Assembly (NCBI GenBank): GCA_963070105.1 | Contig: OY718804.1 | Span: 1,918,772-1,982,771, forward strand | DNA: 64,000 nt | Direction of reading: 5' to 3' | From: Litomosoides sigmodontis | Taxonomy: Eukaryota; Nematoda; Chromadorea; Rhabditida; Onchocercidae | In this document: piece after piece, positions 57,335 to 64,000 of the stretch | Position numbering within the stretch: position 1 is the first letter of the stretch | How the letters are laid out: each line of letters opens with the position of its first letter | Notes under the pieces: generated by a model | What the model was told of the DNA's origin: nothing | Database searches by the model: none | The model's input: only the letters and a program-made list of their open reading frames with translations | Made by a program: the position numbers and the translations under genes

Positions 57335-60300
57335 CGATAATAATAATTATAACAAATAATGAATAATATGATTAAAATAATGGAAAAGAGAAAGAGGAAG
57401 AGAGATTATTACCTTAATTAGCTGATGCTTTCGGAATGAAAGCTCTTCTTGTTGCGCATTTGCATTTGGACTCATATGATAAGAATAATCAAAGAGCGCC
57501 ACAAACCACCTGTTAATGAGATTTTTTTTTGAAATTAACAAAAAATTAATTAATTTTTTAATTAATTACTTAACTTCCTTTTTTTACTTGACTATTAGTG
57601 CTATTCTTCAGAACTACTTGATGAAGAATGCAATTAATAAGTGTGTTCGTTAAAATATTGTGCTAATATTTTCCGTGGGTAAATTAGTTTAGCTAATAAC
57701 TATTTCAATTATTTCATAAAATTCACAATTTTTCTGAAATAATTCTCTTTTTTTTTTGATGAAAAATAATGATAACCTGCAAGAGAAATCATCAAGTATC
57801 ATAGGTCGAAGATCTGGTTCACTTCTTGTGCTACACAACTCCTCCGTACGTACACGTGTAATTGGATGTGGTAAGCAATTGCGTGTTCGAGTGGTAAAAT
57901 TTGCTAATGAACGTCCTGAACGATCATCCGTACGACCTCGCAAATAATGTTCAGATCTATAAAAAAACAAAAAAGAAACAAAATAAAACAAAATTTTGTT
58001 GCTTTTTTTTTTAAACCACTTTTATCATATGAATTTTCAGTGAAATAAAATCAAATTATTATTATATTTTAAAATTAAATTATCATAGAACATTAATTAG
58101 TTAGATTATTTCAATTAGTAAATATAAGATGAAATTAGTCAGAGATGCTCAATTATTTTTGTAAATAAATCTGCTAACAGTAATTCAACTGAAACAGACA
58201 GTGCAATAAATGCTTTCAGTAAGTTTAAGAAATGAACATAAGCTATATTCTGGTGAGAATGAAAAGAGGCCTGATAGGAAGACTATAATAAATTCAAACT
58301 CAGACAGCAATAAAATTGCCTCTGTTTGAACAAAGTTTTATTTCTATATCTTCTCTAAGTTCGGTGTTCTTTTTTTTCCTCTCCCTCTTTCGTTTTTTTT
58401 TTTCTTTTAAGCAAAAAAAATTTTCACTCCTTTTCTCTCCCTTTTTCTAATATATTTAAACTTTTTTTTTTTTTTGGTGATTGTTTCCAAATATCAATAA
58501 TCTCTGCTTCCTCTCACAAAATTCTACTGTCTTTTTTTTCCTATCACAAATATTCATAGCTTGGAATTGAGAGAACACCACTAAACAATGATGTTTGAAA
58601 TTTAAACGTGAAATTTCGCTTAAAACACGCTACCTAAACGTGTCGAACTGAAAGAACTTCACGTACACACACGTACACACACAAACACATAAATATATGC
58701 TATTCTATGCTCAGACGTTACCATGCAATTTCACAGCTTTCAATAATACTCCTCCATCCAGGCCTTCCCTCAACAATAATCTTTATATTCCTCAGCAAAT
58801 AATAATACCATCATTACTATTATTATTATTATTATCATCCCTCTCATTTATCATCGTCATCACCGTATCACTCACTACTTATCACTATTTAGTAGTAACA
58901 TTTACCTATTTATTAGTACATTACTATTACTTTCATCATTATCGTTATTGTCATACTGTTATTTTCATTGTTATCAATATTATTGTCATTAATATTATTA
59001 CTATTACTACTAATAATAATAATATAATAATGCTACTATTACTATTATCATTACTATTACTATTACTATTGCTATTACCATTACCATACCACTATTATTA
59101 CTTGTTACAGTTCTAACCACACAGTAAGAGTAGTAATTTATCAGATTTAAACTGAAATTTTTTTTGCGCGAGGAATCGTACCTTGTTCGAGAATTTTGTG
59201 GCGTTAATGTCCATGGCGGAACATGATGCTTCAGAAGATAGTTGTGCTCCATCTCGAGAACACTTGGCTTCTCTTCGGTGGTTGTCAAATCTCGACGTAA
59301 CGCATGCGGATGAAATATGTAGTATTGATTTGGCGTTTTCCACTGCTAAATATACATTTAATAATAAATTTTTATGCATCAAAAGTGAAGTTTAAAAAAA
59401 AAATTTTTTCAAAAAAAATTGCAGCAATAATTTTTAATAAGAACCAATAATTGCAAACAATGCAATTAAAATTGCAAGATATTAGAGGAAAATAACTATT
59501 GTTTTGTTTAATTATTCTAATATTGAAATTATTGATGCATAATGAAAATTATGCATCAATAATAAAGTTAAGGAAAAAAACCAAACAACGGCTGTTTTCT
59601 TTGTGAATTAAAAAAAAAATTGAAAATTTTCACTTAAACTGCTACAAATATAATAAAGTTAAAGAAAAGACCAAACAACGGTTGTTTTCTTTGTGAATCA
59701 AAAAAAAATTAAAATTGAAAATTTTCACTTAAACTGCTACAAATATAATAAAGTTAAGGAAAAAACCAAACAACGGCTGTTTTTTTGTGAATGCAAAAAA
59801 AATTAAAATTGAAAATTTTCACTTAAACTGCTACAAATTTGAAGGTGCTTAAGCTTAAAAGCAAAAAAAAAAGACAAAAAAGAGAAATTGTTCAGATGGA
59901 AAATTGAACAATTTATTCTACGAGACATTCGCGTATATTTCAAATTGAATTATTGATAAAAATCAATACTGAAATTGTCATATGTCGTTTTAAAACCTCG
60001 CTAGCACTTCGAATTTAGATGACAATCCTACAAGTGTATCGGTGCACAGGAAAAAAAAGCGTAAGCACATTAAATGGATGAAAAATCTAATCCTTTATGA
60101 AGGCAAAGATGCACTCAGATAAATAAATATCCAATTAATAATTTTATCTCAAATTTTACCTCAGGCAATATGTCTATTAATGAAAATGTGCACGGGAAAA
60201 AAAATTAAATTAAAGAATCAATTTCACTGTAAAATATCCAAAAACAAAACGAAATAAATTGTAACTAAAAAATTCTATAAACATTTAAAGTGAGAAAAAA

Positions 60301-62377
60301 AAACTTTTTTATAAATATATGAAGATGTGAAATTTCTGGTGAAATTAAAAAATTAACGAAAAAAAAAAACCTCCACCTCATATAATGCAGTGGTTGATAA
60401 TTGTTGATTGTTCAATAATTCATTATAATTGATTCCAACTGCACCAGAATATCCTAATTTACCGTTTCCTGATAGATTGAGCAATGAACGACTGTTACTG
60501 GTAGATTGCACACCAGTGGTGCTACTGTATGCGTTTAATGGATTTGTCATCGATGTCATTCCTAAATAAGACAATTGTCCATCCATCAATGGTCAGTAAT
60601 TGCACCATTACCAAACCAACTATCAACTTACATTTGATTAATATCTGACTGAATTATCAATAATATTTGCTGCTACCTACTACCTGCAAAACTAACTATA
60701 ACACACATACACATATATATTAATGAATAAAAATTCAACAATTAATAAATAGAGAAATAAAATCGGTCAATGCTGAACTCTTGGCCATTTACGAAACTTG
60801 TGCTGAAAATGGAAAAAAAAAAATTGCTACGGCACTTTTGCTTCTTCAACAACCGATCAATCATCAAATGAATGAGTGTTAGGCATTGAAAGCTTAGTTA
60901 GCTAGCAAAAAGAGCATTTTACTAGATGTCATTTTTAAGAGATAGGCCTTTTTCCTTCTTCTTTCCCTTCACCATTACCACGTCCGTCCGTCCTTTGCCC
61001 TCCTCCTCCTCCTCCTCCTCCTCCTTCCCTTCTCGCTATAAGGGAAGAAAGAAATTAAAACTAAAGCAAGCTGTCAAACGACTATGAAACATTTGTGAGA
61101 AAAGCTTGAAATTTGAAATAAACCAAAAAAAAAAAACACAAACCGGATGTTATATGATGATGACCACTACCACCAACACCACCACCACCACCACCACCGT
61201 ATGATGTCACAGCGGATGGACGTGACATTATTATCGAATTATTTGTTAAACTACTACTATCAGCAGTAGCATTTCCCTGAGAAGCTTGTAAAAGATCAGT
61301 GGTTGCTGTTATTGTTGTTGCTGTTGTTGTTATTGTTGCTGCTCCTGCTGGTGTTGTTATTGTTGTTGTTGTTGCTGTTGGTATTGTTGTTATTGTTGGT
61401 GTTGTGACTATCACTGATGTTTGTCCACCAGTTAATGACATCTTAAAATTCTCTTGTTCTTTTTAAATTCAATTTTATTTCACCTTTTTTTTTTGGCTTA
61501 TTACTACAATGATTAGAGAAACAAAAAGTTACTCATCAGTTATTTGTAGTTTAAAAACAGAACAGAGAGCGAGATGCAGAGAGAGAAAGAGAGAAAGAGA
61601 AAGAAAAAAATGAAAGCAAAGTATTTAAAATATTATTAATAAAAAATGTAATGGCTTTGTTTTAAAGTTGTAATTTGAAATTAAAATGACATAATGGTGA
61701 AAATGAGACGGGTAAAATTGATGATAATGGCACTAATTCTATAAGTTATGGCGGCAATGGTCTGTGACGTGTGTGTGTGTGTGTGGTGTGTGTGCGTGTG
61801 CGTGTGCGTGCGTGTGCGTGTGTGTGTGTGTGTTTTAATTAAATCTACATTTTCAGTAGAAAAACTTGAAGATAAAGAAGGTTTTTTTTACATGTGTGTA
61901 TATAGCGTCTATATATTTTATCGTAAATGAGAAAACAAAGAAAGAGAGAGAGAGAGCGAGGGAGGGAGAGAGAGAGAGAGAAAGGGAGAATTAATGATTC
62001 AGTCATTGATTATGTGCGGCGTTGAAAAATCCTAAAGAATCACTCCATTTGTGACACTTGACAATCACTTTCCCTTTATTTCAGTTTTGAAATTAAAGTT
62101 TAAATGAATAAAATCCATACATGATTATGTTCGTAATTGAAATATGCTAATTTAAGTAAATCATCATGACATAATCATACCAAGGAGGCGCGTGTTGCAC
62201 CTGAAGCTACCGGTATTGCCTTAAGTGTTGTTGTAACTTCGGTGCCATCGCTAATACCACGTGGTACACGGCAAACGTTTGAATCTGATGAGACAGCACC
62301 TTCTTTCGTCCTTGTTCGGACGGTGATAAAAATTGGTGGATCGTCCACAAAATCGGACATTCGAAGAAGTACATGAT
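53972..62377 (-). CDS. rimb-1: RIM-binding protein (RIMB-1/RIMBP family), 3' part with two SH3 domains
   Basis: Presynaptic active-zone scaffold that links RIM and voltage-gated calcium channels. Fourteen exons (62181-62377, 61144-61441, 60371-60561, 59182-59342, 57777-57956, 57413-57509, 56827-57059, 56447-56692, 56048-56320, 55697-55915, 55156-55258, 54603-54896, 54160-54357, 53972-53983) close in phase to 899 residues. The first is a fibronectin-III tail ([18 protein letters not shown]) whose upstream exons lie beyond 64000. SH3 domains lie at about 344-405 ([15 protein letters not shown] ... [10 protein letters not shown]) and 712-772 ([16 protein letters not shown] ... GLVPSNFL), a pair typical of RIM-BP. 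Between them is a long Arg/Asp/Glu/Tyr-rich linker. After the second SH3 come 13 glutamines and a Ser/Lys-rich tail ending KKP. The second exon in this set is Thr/Ile- and Gly-rich low complexity. The large introns carry microsatellites. Confidence 0.92.
57098..57338. repeat. AAC trinucleotide microsatellite in a rimb-1 intron
   Basis: About 80 AAC units with a few interruptions (AACGAC, AATAAC). It sits in the intron that splits the first SH3 domain (57060-57412). The poly-Thr and poly-Leu frames across it are artefacts. Confidence 0.95.
59531..59560. repeat. Perfect 13-bp hairpin with GAAA loop
   Basis: ATTGATGCATAAT, GAAA, ATTATGCATCAAT: a perfect stem with a four-base loop, directly abutting the tandem repeat that follows. 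Confidence 0.9.
59561..59838. repeat. Three-copy tandem repeat, 91-95 bp, in a rimb-1 intron
   Basis: Copies start at about 59561, 59652 and 59747. Each reads AATAAAGTTAAGG ... CCAAACAACGG ... TTGTGAAT ... ATTTTCACTTAAACTGCTAC. They differ mainly in A-run length and a few bases. Confidence 0.9.
61769..61833. repeat. GT/GC-type microsatellite in a rimb-1 intron
   Basis: TG repeats with interspersed TGCG units. GA-rich tracts follow at about 61944-61984. Confidence 0.9.
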
Positions 62378-64000
62378 CTGCTAAATTATTACTTTTTTGA
62401 TTAAAATTTAAAAAATTTTACCAATTAAAAGAACTGCACAACATATAGAAAATGATTTAAACAATAAAAAAAAATTATCAAGATGCTTTCGACGCTAATT
62501 TCAAATTTTTTTTCAATTTTTATCAAAAATAAAATGAATAATAATAAGTCAAATAATGAAGCAAAAAAATTTATTAATGAAATTTATGCGAATATAAACC
62601 ATTTTAATTTATGTTTTTCCTTTTGTAATACTTATGGAGATCATATATTAATGAAATAAATGAATAAAAAAATTGAGGATTTTATTTGCAAAAAAGAAAG
62701 ATCAAATGTATACTTCACTGAAAAGAATATATGCCATTTTAAACTTAGCATTATAGATCACCCCCTTCTTCGTTTCTCTCTCTTTCTCTCCCTCTCTCTC
62801 ATTCATAGAATGACAGAGAATTGAAGATTTATTTTTTAACTATCTCTAAATAAATTCATAACTGTTGATAATGACTATATCACATTTTATATGTGAATAA
62901 TTAATTAAATTATCCCTTTTTCCATCCCTTTTTCTCCCTCCCTTTCAAAATCCTTCCCGTTTTTTAAATCTTTTTTTCCTCTATTCACTAGGTGGTAATA
63001 AATTTCAGGAAAAAAAACACTGCGTATAGCAGTGATAAGAGTAATTAATTAATAGAGTAAAAATGTTAATACTAAAGAAAACTTTCGTCCTTTTCCCAAT
63101 GACAACTGAAAGAGAGACAGAGAGAGAGAGAGAGGGAGAGAGAGAGAGAATAGTAAGATGATTTAGTTGAAATTTCCTAACGTATATCATCCATCTATCT
63201 ATTCGTCTTTTTCACCTTGAACTATCATGAGAATTTGAAGGCATTAATATTTACAAATTGCAATCAACCAAATATTTATGTCCAAAAAATAAAAAAAAAT
63301 TTGCAATCTCGTTCAAATGAATGAACATTTCAAATTTAATTTTTCGCCCTGTTTCACATCTCTAAGACAAAAGAAACCAATTCATTCATTCCTATAAACT
63401 ATATATTTTACAATAATTAAAAAACTTAATTTTGCATTTTAGTGCATTATATTTGATGAATTGCTTTCATTGAATAATTTAAATGTTGCATTTTTCAGCA
63501 AAAAAAAATGTTTTTTTCCTTTACAATATTTTTTAGTAGTTTAAATTTGAAATTTTTAATAAATTTTTTAATATTTTCAAGTTACAATTTTCAATTCTTT
63601 AATGTTCGCGAAAGAGCGTACTTATGTCATAAACCAATGCATGCAATACATTTTTAACATTTTAATAAATTATTCAATTAATTTAATATTCATTTAATAA
63701 CACGAAACACTCGGCCAACTAGCCAATTGTTATTATTTATGCAAATAACACTTGATAATATAAACTTTCTGACATTCATAATGGACTATTTTTATTTCTA
63801 ATATTCGAAAAAAAACTCATAAAAGACTTCGAAATTAGTAAAATGTTAAAATCACCACTAATCCATATTTATATATTTGTTCAAAAAACATTAGACGTAT
63901 GAAATTAACAAATATTGAATTATTATATCGAAATTCAATTTTGCAAATTTGAAATGAAATGCCAAACAGCTTAAAATCAAAAAGGAAAGGTTACATTTTG
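62378..64000. other. Presumed large intron of rimb-1 at the right window edge
   Basis: 62378 follows an intron acceptor (TTTAGCAG on the minus strand), so the rest of the window should be intron or upstream gene sequence. No exon with FN3 or SH3 character is seen. A TC/GA tract lies at 62770-62805 and a GA tract at 63114-63149. Confidence 0.55.

Noticed and set aside
57077..57366. Poly-Leu and poly-Thr open frames
   Set aside because: Artefacts of the AAC microsatellite inside a RIM-BP intron.

Overview
This window looks like nuclear DNA of a parasitic nematode, most likely a filarial or other spirurid (clade III) worm. It is very AT-rich, with spliced genes whose introns end in TTTCAG-like acceptors. 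It carries four major sperm protein (MSP) genes, a family found in nematodes. The species assignment is inference. No bacterial, viral or organellar genes were seen, and no tRNA or rRNA was recognised.

Layout. 1-16.4 kb is a gene desert of simple repeats: a 0.9 kb AAT/ATT tract that is itself an inverted repeat, a 0.22 kb AT tract, a GT tract and a 6-copy minisatellite. 16455-20963 (+) is a complete ten-exon glutamate dehydrogenase gene. 22.2-32.9 kb is an MSP locus: two apparently identical 3,289-bp direct units plus a third MSP copy, all with MSP on the minus strand, then an inverted fourth MSP copy. 32393-34462 (-) is a cytochrome b561 gene whose last exon lies inside the inverted copy. 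37.0-51.1 kb holds five genes in a row on the minus strand: V-ATPase subunit D, an unidentified coiled-coil protein, a tail-anchored acyl-CoA-binding protein, the RNase P/MRP subunit Pop5, and mitochondrial asparaginyl-tRNA synthetase. 52201-53250 (+) is a COMMD6-like gene, divergent from the synthetase. 53972-62377 (-) is the 3' part of a RIM-binding-protein (RIMB-1) gene with two SH3 domains. Its 5' part lies beyond the right edge.

The most notable structure is the MSP locus. Each direct unit carries, besides MSP, (i) an antisense copy of about 250 bp from intron 1 of the nearby glutamate dehydrogenase gene, running across the splice acceptor into exon 2, and (ii) an orphan copy of the last exon of cytochrome b561. 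The inverted fourth copy shares MSP gene-body variants with copy 3 but its upstream flank with copies 1 and 2, a mosaic expected from gene conversion. All four MSP genes encode the same 127-residue protein.

Gene models were made by hand from splice consensus, reading phase and family resemblance. All exon phases close except in two places. The asparaginyl-tRNA synthetase appears to be one base short in a T run, and intron 1 of cytochrome b561 lacks an AG acceptor. Both are reported as findings.
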